64,000 nucleotides of DNA from Pirellulales bacterium. Its GTDB lineage: Bacteria; Planctomycetota; Planctomycetia; Pirellulales; JALHPA01. Of the stretch, positions 1 through 9,221 are shown piece after piece. The stretch is taken from NCBI GenBank assembly GCA_033762255.1, contig JANRLT010000065.1, positions 62,001-126,000 on the forward strand. The letters are read 5' to 3'. Numbering within the stretch: the first letter of the stretch is position 1; each line of letters starts with the position of its first letter. The notes under the pieces were generated by a model. The model was not told where the DNA came from. It saw only the letters and a program-made list of their open reading frames with translations, and did not search any database. The translations under genes and the position numbers were made by a program.

Positions 1-1182
1 GCTCAAGAAAAACTGAAAACAACTGAAGCTCGCCGTCAGGATGGAGAGCGGGAGTTGGCCGCCGCCCAGGCAAAACTGAAAACAACTGACGCTCGCCGTG
101 AAGACGCAGAGCGTTTGCTCGCGTCGCATGAACGACAGTCGGCGGCAGCACTCCATGCCGCCATCGCAACGCGACTCCAGTCAGTTATCGCTGTCGTCCG
201 CGCTACACTCGCGGACGATTTGACGACGGTCGGGCAACTCCTCGAAGACGTGATGCGAGTGGCGGCCGACAAGCAAGTTTCCACGGTGGATGCCGCCAAG
301 GTCGTGACGGAGGTCCGCGCGGCAATTGCGAGCAGGCAGCCGCAAGCTTTACCTATAGGTGCTCGGGCACGCCTGTTACGGTTCTTGCCGTCTGCCATGC
401 CGGGACTGTTGATTGCCGACATGCAAGTCACCGACGCTGCTGGCAACCCCATGGCCTCCTTGCGTTCCGTTGACTTCGTCGCGCGGCAGGACGGACGTAT
501 TTGTACTCTGGCGGCAAGGCCGCTGGCAGGGGAAGGAACGCTCGAACTCGCATTAGCGCTTGATCGCAGCGACTCGATGCAGGGAGAGAAGCACCATTCC
601 ATGAAGGCTGCCTGCGTAGAGATGCTGCAGAAGCTCCCCAGCGAAGTTAGCTTGAGAGTGACAACCTTTGGTACCGACGTTAGGACCGTGGCAGACTGGG
701 GAACAAAACGCGACGTGGCCATCGTTGGCTGTCAGCGGCTCCAAACGGGTGGCGCTACGGCGTTGTTTGCCGCAATCGCCGAGGCACTTCGGTCCTTGGC
801 AGACCGGCCAGGTCAGAGGCACATCGTCGTCTTCAGCGACGGCGCCAACTCGGTCCCGGGGCCTTCCCCCGCGTCTCTCATTGACGAAGCCCGGCGGCGA
901 CAGATCTCTATTCATTTCATTGCCCTGACCTCGGGAAATGACGACCTCACCGACGTTAAGGCAATTGCCACCAAAACCGGAGGTCGTGTCCTGGTTGTCG
1001 GCGACGCCCGCGATCTGACTGTCTCGTTTCGCCAAGTGGCGGACGAACTGACAGCGAACTGTCATCGGCTCGCAATCCTCGACGTTGCCCCATCCCAGCC
1101 ACTCGAGATTCAGATTGGTGGTCTCAACTCCGTGCAAGTCGTCGTCCCACCCCAAATAGCCCAGCGGACCGTCGCACAATAG
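1..1182 (+). CDS. von Willebrand factor A domain protein with coiled-coil N-terminus (5' end outside window)
   Basis: The frame is open from base 1, so the gene starts left of the window; 393 residues are visible. The first ~60 residues are charged and helical, and carry two copies of a 21-residue unit (KLKTT.ARR.D.ER core; period 63 bp), as expected of a coiled coil made of three-heptad blocks. The second half is a vWA fold: MIDAS motif DRSDS at about residues 188-192, a GGATALF segment with Thr near 253, and FSDGANS with Asp near 280. All metal-site positions are present, so divalent-metal-dependent protein binding is likely. No signal peptide can be judged because the start is missing. It lies just upstream of the mobilisation genes and may be cargo of the element. 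The function of the binding is unknown. Confidence 0.8.
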   Translation, partial: AQEKLKTTEARRQDGERELAAAQAKLKTTDARREDAERLLASHERQSAAALHAAIATRLQSVIAVVRATLADDLTTVGQLLEDVMRVAADKQVSTVDAAKVVTEVRAAIASRQPQALPIGARARLLRFLPSAMPGLLIADMQVTDAAGNPMASLRSVDFVARQDGRICTLAARPLAGEGTLELALALDRSDSMQGEKHHSMKAACVEMLQKLPSEVSLRVTTFGTDVRTVADWGTKRDVAIVGCQRLQTGGATALFAAIAEALRSLADRPGQRHIVVFSDGANSVPGPSPASLIDEARRRQISIHFIALTSGNDDLTDVKAIATKTGGRVLVVGDARDLTVSFRQVADELTANCHRLAILDVAPSQPLEIQIGGLNSVQVVVPPQIAQRTVAQ

Positions 1183-1393
1183 TTGTACCTTACAAGACCC
1201 ATAACAGACCTTTTCAACCCATACCACACCGTGGCACCGCAGTGCTTGCTAAGAGATCGCTTCGCTCCAGAAATCGAAATAAAAGAGAGACTTCGGGCGT
1301 TTACAGAAAGCCCATAAGTGTTTGCAGGAAGCATTCGACTCGCAGGTAGAGCCTTTCCCGTCAAGACTTACAACGCAAACCACCAAGAAACAG
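1183..1393. other. Spacer upstream of mobilisation genes; candidate oriT/operator region
   Basis: This 211-bp gap separates the vWA gene from the ribbon-helix-helix and relaxase genes. It contains an imperfect 13-bp direct repeat, GTTTACAGAAAGC at 1299-1311 and GTTTGCAGGAAGC at 1320-1332 (spacing 21 bp, two helical turns), and a short GGGC/GCCC inverted repeat at about 1295-1313. MobF origins of transfer and binding sites for accessory RHH proteins usually lie next to the relaxase gene, so this is the most natural place for oriT. The nic site cannot be recognised by eye. Confidence 0.35.
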
Positions 1394-1681
1394 ATGAACT
1401 CCCAGACGATCGCCTTTCGCGTAAAGCAAGAGTTACTTCAGCAACTCGACGAAGAGTGTCGTCGCTTGAACGTGACACGGAGCGACCTTGTGCGCGCAAT
1501 CGTCGAGGAGCACTTCGCGATCTGCCCCGCTCGTCTCGCGGAGGAAATCTCCAAGCTGCACGTGCGGCTCAAACTCGTCCACCGCAATCAGGCGCGCTCG
1601 CTCGTAACGCTCTTGACGGCAGGTGGCCAGATATCCCTCGAAGACGCCAAAACCATCGCCCGCTCCGATTTGCTCAGCTAG
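1394..1681 (+). CDS. Ribbon-helix-helix DNA-binding protein (probable relaxosome accessory/autoregulator)
   Basis: A 95-aa protein. The N-terminus fits a MetJ/Arc-type ribbon-helix-helix: a short strand (QTIAFRVKQEL) followed by helix LLQQLDEECRRL, a turn NVTRS and helix DLVRAIVEEHF. The C-terminal part (SKLHVRLKLVHRNQ onward) is helical and basic. ATG 1394 was chosen because the RHH strand begins immediately after it; longer in-frame extensions add no recognisable domain. The gene ends 8 bp before the relaxase start, so the two are probably co-transcribed. Small RHH proteins beside relaxases usually bind oriT and repress the mob operon (TrwA and TraY type); that role is inferred from context. 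Confidence 0.75.
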   Translation: MNSQTIAFRVKQELLQQLDEECRRLNVTRSDLVRAIVEEHFAICPARLAEEISKLHVRLKLVHRNQARSLVTLLTAGGQISLEDAKTIARSDLLS

Positions 1682-1689
1682 GAATTCAG

Positions 1690-4311
1690 ATGTTGACGCT
1701 TACGGTTCTCGAAAGCGGGATCGAAGAATACTTTAACGGTATCGTCAATCCCGACTACTACACCGGCGGTGGCGAGCCGCCGGGCCGCTGGTACGGCCGC
1801 GGTGCCGAACGGCTCGGTCTCTTGGGACGAGTCGAAGCCGAAGCATTCAGTCGAATCCTCGAAGGTCTCGCCCCTGACGGAAAGCCGCTTCAAGTAACCC
1901 GCCGATCGAAGACTGAAAAATATACGAACAACATCAGCTTAGCGAATTCCGCACAGCGTGTGCCGGGATACGACTTGTGCTTCTCGGCTCCCAAAAGTGT
2001 TTCCGCGTTGTGGGGCTTTGGTACGCGTTACATTCGCACTGCGATTGAAGAAGCCTTTGAAGTTGCTTGCACCCAGACGCTTGACTGGTTCACAGCAAAC
2101 ATTCCCCTTAGTCGCCGCGAACGAGGCGGACGACAGGAACAATTCGCTGAGTTAGTCATCGCGAAGTTCGGACACGCAACAAGTCGCCTCATTGACGGTG
2201 ACGATTGGCAACCTCAATTTCATTGCCATCATGTGATTGCCAATGTCGCCCGTGGCACCGATGGTCGTTGGTCGGCTGTCAACAGCCGCCGCTTGCACGA
2301 ATGGGCGCGCACGTTAGGACCGATGTTCCGAGCGGTGCTGGCGACGGAACTGATTGAACGCTTGGGTGTGTCCCTTTACCGGCCGCTTGACGAACAAGGA
2401 CGCTGCGCTTCCTGGTTTGAGATTGCCGACGTGCCGAGCGAACTCTGCGAGCGCTGGTCGGGTCGTCGGCACGAAATCGAAGAACGGATAGCGGCCGAGG
2501 GCAACGGTCTTGGTAACGCTTCCGATGCCGCCGCCCGCGAGCGCGCCAATCTTGCCACTCGTAAAACCAAGTCGTCCATTCCCGCCAGGTCCGAACTGTT
2601 TTTGAAATGGGAAGCTATGGCGAGAGAGTTTGGCGTCACCCCCCAAATGCTGGAAACAATCACGAACCGACAGCAACCGCAGAGTAATCGGGAGCAAGTC
2701 TTTGCCGACTGCTGGCACGAAGCACTCGCAACAATTGAGACCACGCAAGCCACGTTCACGGAACGCGACATAATTCGAACGGTTTGCGAAGCAGGTCAGG
2801 CTATGGCCGTGTCGGGTGTATGGCTGGCCGATCAAACTCGCAAAAAGCTAGACGCAGACCGAGAGATTCGCTGTCTCGGCAGCTTGTCTGGCGAAAAGCA
2901 GTATGTCACCGACGAGATGTGGGGACGGGAAGAACAACTGCTGGGAAATTTCGAGACGTTGCGGTCCGTTCCCGGTGCCAAGATTCAATCATACGCGAAT
3001 TTTCAGTCACCTTCGAAACAGCGCCTTTCCGACGAACAACAAACTGCGGTCACTGACATTCTCCAGAGCAAGCGTGCGCTGCGGCTGCTAACCGGCGTTG
3101 CCGGGGCCGGGAAGAGTACCACCCTCAATGCTCTCCGCGAGGCTTTTGAAGCGGCTGGCTACAGGGTGCATGGTGCAGCCCTGTCTGGGACCGCGACCGA
3201 GGAACTTACGAAAAAAGCGGGTATCCCGTCACGAACAATTGCGAGCCATCTTCATCGTCTGGAGGGTGGTGCAAACGGTTTCGACAAACCCAACCTGCAA
3301 ACCTCCCACAACGCAGGCAATACAGCGGTGCCGACGCCTCCCTCAGAAATCCAATACGGTGACATTCTGATCATCGACGAAGCGGGCATGGTTGACGCCG
3401 GAACGATGCTCCGGTTGACGGAAGCGGCGCAGCGACTTTCGCTCACCCTCATTCTTGTCGGCGATGTACGGCAGTTGCAGCCCATTGCTCCGGGTGGGCC
3501 GTTCGCGCACCTGATGCAGACAGATCAAGCCGCGATGCTGGCAACCAACTTGCGTCAGCAAGACCCCGCCGACCGTCAGGCAGCGCAAGATTTCCGGCAT
3601 GGTGATGCCGCGAGCGCTCTCAGGAATTACGCCGAACGAGGACGGCTCACCGTCGCTGAAGATCGCGCTGGAGCGTTGAGCGCGCTGATCGCCGAGTGGA
3701 AAGCGAATGGAGGAATGTCACGACCTCAAGACCACGTTATCTTCACCGGAACACGAGCCGAATCGCGAGCCGCCAATCGACTCGCCCAGCGCGAACGCGC
3801 GAAAGCTGGAATCATCGACTTCGCGTCCTCGATTCCTCACGATGGCGAGCGATTCTGTCTACACGACCGTGTCCTTTTTCACAAGAACGTGTTTGCGGAT
3901 GGTATTCGCAATGGCTATAGGGGAGAAGTCATCGCGATTGATCGATTCCTAAAGCGGATCACCGTCCGGTTCGACGGCGATTCGGGGCGTCAAGTCACGA
4001 TCCGTCTCGCGGACTATGGGAACCAAAGTCTCACACATGCTCTCAGTATGACTACCCACAAATCGCAAGGTCAAACGGTTGATAATGCGTATTTGCTCGT
4101 CGGCGGAAGTATGGCTGATCGCGAACTGGCCTACGTGCAAGCAACTCGCGGTCGCTGCACAACACGTCTCTTTGTCGATCGCGCCCACGCCGGGGAGGAG
4201 TTGGAAGCACTCGCGAGCACGCTTTCCCGTTCACGCGTCAAGGAACTTGCCCATGACGTGGCCGCGCGAATCAGCCAACGCGAAAACAACACTTATGAAA
4301 GGGGACTTTGA
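1690..4311 (+). CDS. MobF-family conjugative relaxase/helicase (TrwC/TraI-like)
   Basis: An 873-aa bifunctional protein that nicks oriT and unwinds the transferred strand. The N-terminal TrwC relaxase domain has candidate catalytic tyrosines Y14 and Y23/Y24 (in DYYTGGG) and the HUH metal triad: H162 in HATSR, then H178 and H180 in FHCHHVIAN. The C-terminal half is a RecD/TraI-type SF1B helicase: Walker A GVAGAGKST at 469-477, Walker B LIIDEAGM near 560-567, motif VGDVRQLQP, and the late motifs TTHKSQGQT and YVQATRGR. ATG 1690 gives the usual MLT...-type N-terminus; the frame is open upstream but lacks homology. F-plasmid TraI is far longer, so this is a compact version. It is followed after 1 bp by a membrane protein and then the coupling ATPase, forming a mobilisation operon. 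Confidence 0.93.
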   Translation: MLTLTVLESGIEEYFNGIVNPDYYTGGGEPPGRWYGRGAERLGLLGRVEAEAFSRILEGLAPDGKPLQVTRRSKTEKYTNNISLANSAQRVPGYDLCFSAPKSVSALWGFGTRYIRTAIEEAFEVACTQTLDWFTANIPLSRRERGGRQEQFAELVIAKFGHATSRLIDGDDWQPQFHCHHVIANVARGTDGRWSAVNSRRLHEWARTLGPMFRAVLATELIERLGVSLYRPLDEQGRCASWFEIADVPSELCERWSGRRHEIEERIAAEGNGLGNASDAAARERANLATRKTKSSIPARSELFLKWEAMAREFGVTPQMLETITNRQQPQSNREQVFADCWHEALATIETTQATFTERDIIRTVCEAGQAMAVSGVWLADQTRKKLDADREIRCLGSLSGEKQYVTDEMWGREEQLLGNFETLRSVPGAKIQSYANFQSPSKQRLSDEQQTAVTDILQSKRALRLLTGVAGAGKSTTLNALREAFEAAGYRVHGAALSGTATEELTKKAGIPSRTIASHLHRLEGGANGFDKPNLQTSHNAGNTAVPTPPSEIQYGDILIIDEAGMVDAGTMLRLTEAAQRLSLTLILVGDVRQLQPIAPGGPFAHLMQTDQAAMLATNLRQQDPADRQAAQDFRHGDAASALRNYAERGRLTVAEDRAGALSALIAEWKANGGMSRPQDHVIFTGTRAESRAANRLAQRERAKAGIIDFASSIPHDGERFCLHDRVLFHKNVFADGIRNGYRGEVIAIDRFLKRITVRFDGDSGRQVTIRLADYGNQSLTHALSMTTHKSQGQTVDNAYLLVGGSMADRELAYVQATRGRCTTRLFVDRAHAGEELEALASTLSRSRVKELAHDVAARISQRENNTYERGL

Positions 4312-4312
4312 G

Positions 4313-4774
4313 ATGATCACTTCTCTCACGCTGGCCGGGTTTGTGGCCCTAGGTTTCATCATCTGGATCGGCCTTCTCAAGCTCTGGAACTTCTATGAAG
4401 AACGTACTCCCACAACCATCCAAAGGCGGATCTACACGACGGCCAAGAACCTGCCGCGCGACGTTTTCAATCTCGTCGTCTCCAGCGTTCTTTGGTCGGG
4501 ATTGGGAGCCCTAGCGCTCCAATTCTTATTCGGTCTGGTCGGTCTCGCGGGATGGCTTCCCAACACGTCGTGGGCATTGCCAGTCATTGTGTTCTTTATC
4601 CTGGGAGCCCTGTTCTCCTTCTGGGAAGAGCCGGCAAGATCGGAGGAAGTCCAGCCGCGCGGGCGGGGGTTCAACAACAATCGACTAGGTTCCGGTCCTC
4701 GATCGTCTCCACCAGCAACAACAGCCGGCAACGTCCGCGGCCGCACGATTCGCACCTACCACGAGATCAAATAG
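4313..4774 (+). CDS. Small membrane protein between relaxase and coupling protein
   Basis: A 153-aa protein with hydrophobic segments at about residues 4-23, 52-80 and 86-102, then a hydrophilic Gly/Arg/Pro-rich tail. No family is recognised. ATG 4313 lies one base after the relaxase stop, with GAAAGGGG about 8 bases upstream, so translation is probably coupled; an in-frame ATG at 4295 would add six residues. Placed between relaxase and coupling protein, it may help tether the coupling ATPase to the membrane, because the coupling protein itself seems to lack N-terminal TM helices. That is inference. Confidence 0.7.
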   Translation: MITSLTLAGFVALGFIIWIGLLKLWNFYEERTPTTIQRRIYTTAKNLPRDVFNLVVSSVLWSGLGALALQFLFGLVGLAGWLPNTSWALPVIVFFILGALFSFWEEPARSEEVQPRGRGFNNNRLGSGPRSSPPATTAGNVRGRTIRTYHEIK

Positions 4775-4803
4775 AGGAAACATTTACTAAGAAAGGAACT
4801 TCG

Positions 4804-6300
4804 ATGCTATTCAAGCGAAAACCTCCTCCGGTGCCAGAGCCTGGCAAAAAGCTGGCTTGGGGCCGCCACCAACTTGACGATAGCGAAGCTACCGGACATT
4901 TTCTTGCCGTGGCCGCTTCAGGCGGTGGCAAGTCAACCCTCTTGCAACTTTTGATGCAATCATCTCTGGGCGGCATCGGGATCGAACCCGACAGCCGCGC
5001 CTTGGTCTACGACCACAAGCAAGACATCCTTCCACTGCTAAGCGCCATCGCCCCGCACGCCAAGATCGTCACGTCCCATCCGTTCGACAAAAGGGGCGCG
5101 GCTTGGAAAATTGCCCGCGATGTCACCAACCCGGCGGTTGCCTTGGAGACAGCTCGAACACTTTTCCCTGATGTTCAAGATTCACAACCGTTTTTCGCCG
5201 ACGCTGCGCGGCATCTGCTGTATGGCGTCATGCTGAGCTTCATTCTCAGCGGCGAACACTGGACGTTCGCTTCGCTCCTGCGCGTCATGCAGTCGGCTCG
5301 ATTGATCCGCCGCGTGCTGCGGAAGCACGGGGTGACGCGATCCATCGAGCGTGAATACTTTGGCGAAGAGCGTACGGCGGCGAACATCATGAGTACGGTC
5401 GCCACGAAATTGCTGCCGTTCACCAACATCGCGGCGAGTTGGGAGACAGCCGCTGAATCTTTTTCGATTGAAGACTGGGTTCGCGGAAACTGGATTCTCG
5501 TTCTGGGGAATTACGAGACTGGACGTATGGCGATTGATGCCGTCAATCGTTGTCTCTTCAAACGGGCCTCAGATCTGGTGTTAAATCAATCGAACTCGTT
5601 TACGCGGCGGACGTGGTTTCTATGGGATGAAATCAGCGAAGCCGGAAAACTGGATGGACTGGTCAGCTTGATGAAGAAAGGCAGATCGAAAGGGGCGTGT
5701 TGCGTACTGGCTTTTCAGTCCGTTCAGGGCTTGCGGCGAAGCACGCTCTACGGTCGCGAGGAAACCGACGAAATTCTCGGGCAGATCGCCAACCGCTGGT
5801 TCGGTCGCTTGGAGTGCGTTGAGACGGCCGAATGGGCGTCGGAACTTTTCGGGGATCAAGAGTTTGAGGAAGAATCGGTTTCAGAATCAACCGGCAATGG
5901 AGGCAAGAGTCGCTCCGTAAGCCGACAACGCACGACGCGTCGACTCGTTCTGCCGAGCGAGTTCCTCGACATCGACGCGTGTAACTTGACGAATGGTCTA
6001 AGTGGCTACTACATCGTCCGCTCGCACGGTTCTTACTTCGACAAACTGGAGGGCGCCGTCCTCTGGGGCAAATCGCTCATCGCGCCTCGCTCCGACGTGC
6101 CTGAATTCGTGCCTCGGCCTTCGGACTCGATGCTCCTGAAGGCTTGGTCAGCTGCGGAGGATGCGACATTCTGCGTACCGAAGCTGGCGCGTAAAAGCCC
6201 AGAACCGCGCAAGCTGTCTGAACACACTCCGGACAAACCTCCGATTGACCGTAGCACCAAAACTCAGAATCTCGACGATCTTGACGCCCATTTTCAATAA
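4804..6300 (+). CDS. Type IV coupling protein, VirD4/TraD-like DNA-transport ATPase
   Basis: A 498-aa P-loop ATPase expected to hand the relaxase-DNA complex to a secretion channel. Walker A is in AASGGGKST with Lys near residue 43; Walker B is TWFLWDEISEAG with D275/E276; an AFQSVQGL motif (the coupling-protein Gln/Ser sensor region) and a REETDEILGQIANRWFGR segment follow, as in the TraD/TraG C-terminal family. ATG 4804 has AAGGA about 8 bases upstream. Classical VirD4 proteins start with two TM helices; these are absent here, while the gene just upstream is a small membrane protein. The last ~60 residues are Pro/Lys-rich and probably disordered. Part of the relaxase operon. Confidence 0.88.
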   Translation: MLFKRKPPPVPEPGKKLAWGRHQLDDSEATGHFLAVAASGGGKSTLLQLLMQSSLGGIGIEPDSRALVYDHKQDILPLLSAIAPHAKIVTSHPFDKRGAAWKIARDVTNPAVALETARTLFPDVQDSQPFFADAARHLLYGVMLSFILSGEHWTFASLLRVMQSARLIRRVLRKHGVTRSIEREYFGEERTAANIMSTVATKLLPFTNIAASWETAAESFSIEDWVRGNWILVLGNYETGRMAIDAVNRCLFKRASDLVLNQSNSFTRRTWFLWDEISEAGKLDGLVSLMKKGRSKGACCVLAFQSVQGLRRSTLYGREETDEILGQIANRWFGRLECVETAEWASELFGDQEFEEESVSESTGNGGKSRSVSRQRTTRRLVLPSEFLDIDACNLTNGLSGYYIVRSHGSYFDKLEGAVLWGKSLIAPRSDVPEFVPRPSDSMLLKAWSAAEDATFCVPKLARKSPEPRKLSEHTPDKPPIDRSTKTQNLDDLDAHFQ

Positions 6301-6319
6301 ACTTTGAGAAGGAATTCCC

Positions 6320-6559
6320 GTGGCACACTTATCATCACCCGAATCGCTTGCCCCACGCATGATCTGCGTGCGAGAAGTCGCTACAATCCTAGGTATCTCG
6401 ACTCGCAGTGTCTGGCGGCTTGTCTCTCGCGGCGAGCTGCCGCAACCAATCCGCCTCGGACGCACCGTCCGCTGGCGGCCAGCAGACATTGAACGTTGGA
6501 TCGAAGAGAAACTTAAAGCCAGCCACATCATAAACACCCCCCGTCATCGCCCACACTAG
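6320..6559 (+). CDS. AlpA/MerR-like helix-turn-helix protein, probable excisionase
   Basis: A 79-aa protein with the winged-HTH signature of AlpA/Xis proteins: VREVATILGISTRSVWRLV, then RGELPQPIRLGRTVRWRPAD and ERWIEEKL. The GTG at 6320 is favoured by GAGAAGGA at 6306-6313; an ATG at 6359 (MICVREV) is the alternative and would keep the whole HTH. It sits 10 bp before the recombinase gene, the usual place for a recombination directionality factor. It could bend DNA at the attachment site to favour excision, repress int, or both. Confidence 0.8.
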   Translation: MAHLSSPESLAPRMICVREVATILGISTRSVWRLVSRGELPQPIRLGRTVRWRPADIERWIEEKLKASHIINTPRHRPH

Positions 6560-6569
6560 GAGTCTTGAC

Positions 6570-8210
<1,641 letters not shown>

Positions 8211-8491
8211 GCGGTATTTTAGGGGAACACCGGGAGCCGCTGGTTTGCTGGCGTCCAGACTATTGCTGTGACAGATTTGCGCCCCCGCGGGTTCGCAAAG
8301 CGGTCCGCCCGGAAATTACGCGTCAAAATGGGTTGGGGACGATACCCAGACCGCCGCGCGGTGTTGTATATTAAGGGCGAAAGAGGGTAAGAAATTTACG
8401 CATTTGTCAATAAATCCCGGGAACGCGGCGGGGCCGTCTTTCCGGGGAACCGCGACGCCCGTTCCATTCCGTTGGCGGGACAAACTATCGC

Positions 8492-9184
8492 ATGTCCATC
8501 AGCGACTCCACCGCTTTTCGCTATACCATGCACGATCCCGACGTGCGGTTGATGCTGGCGGTGCGCGGCGACGACGCCAACGCCTTTGAAGAGTTGATGC
8601 TGCGCTATCAAGACCGGTTGGTCAACGTGTTAGAGCATTTGGTGCAGCAGCGGGATTTGGCGGAAGATCTGGCGCAGGATGTATTTTTGCGGATTTACCG
8701 TTCGCGTAAAAGCTATGTGCCGGGGGCCAAGTTTTCGACGTGGCTATTTACCATTGCCAACAATGTCGCCTCCAATGCGCGGCGTTCGCAGGCGCGGCGC
8801 AAGGAAGTCCGGCTGGCGGCCCCGGCGGATCAATCGCAGGAACTTCCCACGATGGATGGCGTGGCCGTCGCGGCCAGCGGGCAAATGCCTCACCGGTTAT
8901 TGGATAAGGAAGAGCTGCGGTACGCGGTTCGCGCGGCGATCGGCACGCTCAACGAGCGTCAGCGAATGGCGGTGCTGCTGAATAAATTTGAAAACATGAG
9001 TTACGAGGAAATCGCCACCGCCATGGAACTAACGCCCAAGGCGATCAAGTCGCTACTGTCGCGGGCGCGCGGCAATTTAAAGGCCGCTCTGGAACCTTAT
9101 TTGCACCGGGGCGAATCCGTCCAGGCGGGGCTGGTGTCGGATACTGCCCTGGCCGGTGATTCCCCGGACTCCCCAGCGGATTAA
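8492..9184 (+). CDS. ECF-type RNA polymerase sigma factor (sigma-70 family)
   Basis: A 230-aa sigma factor. Region 2 is clear (FEELMLRYQDRLVN, AEDLAQDVFLRIYRS, FSTWLFTIANNVASNARR) in residues ~25-100; region 4 is LNERQRMAVLLNKFE followed by the HTH MSYEEIATAMELTPKAIK and LLSRARGNLK in ~155-205. There is no region 3, as expected of the ECF group. ATG 8492 precedes the conserved region directly. The next gene starts 37 bp downstream and looks like its regulator. The stress it answers cannot be told from sequence. Confidence 0.92.
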   Translation: MSISDSTAFRYTMHDPDVRLMLAVRGDDANAFEELMLRYQDRLVNVLEHLVQQRDLAEDLAQDVFLRIYRSRKSYVPGAKFSTWLFTIANNVASNARRSQARRKEVRLAAPADQSQELPTMDGVAVAASGQMPHRLLDKEELRYAVRAAIGTLNERQRMAVLLNKFENMSYEEIATAMELTPKAIKSLLSRARGNLKAALEPYLHRGESVQAGLVSDTALAGDSPDSPAD

Positions 9185-9221
9185 CCTTCCTTGTTGGTAT
9201 TGCACGAGAAGGTGCCTAGCC

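Noticed and set aside
553-1227. Long minus-strand open frame opposite the vWA gene
   Set aside because: It is the complement of a well-supported vWA domain and shows no domain or RBS of its own.
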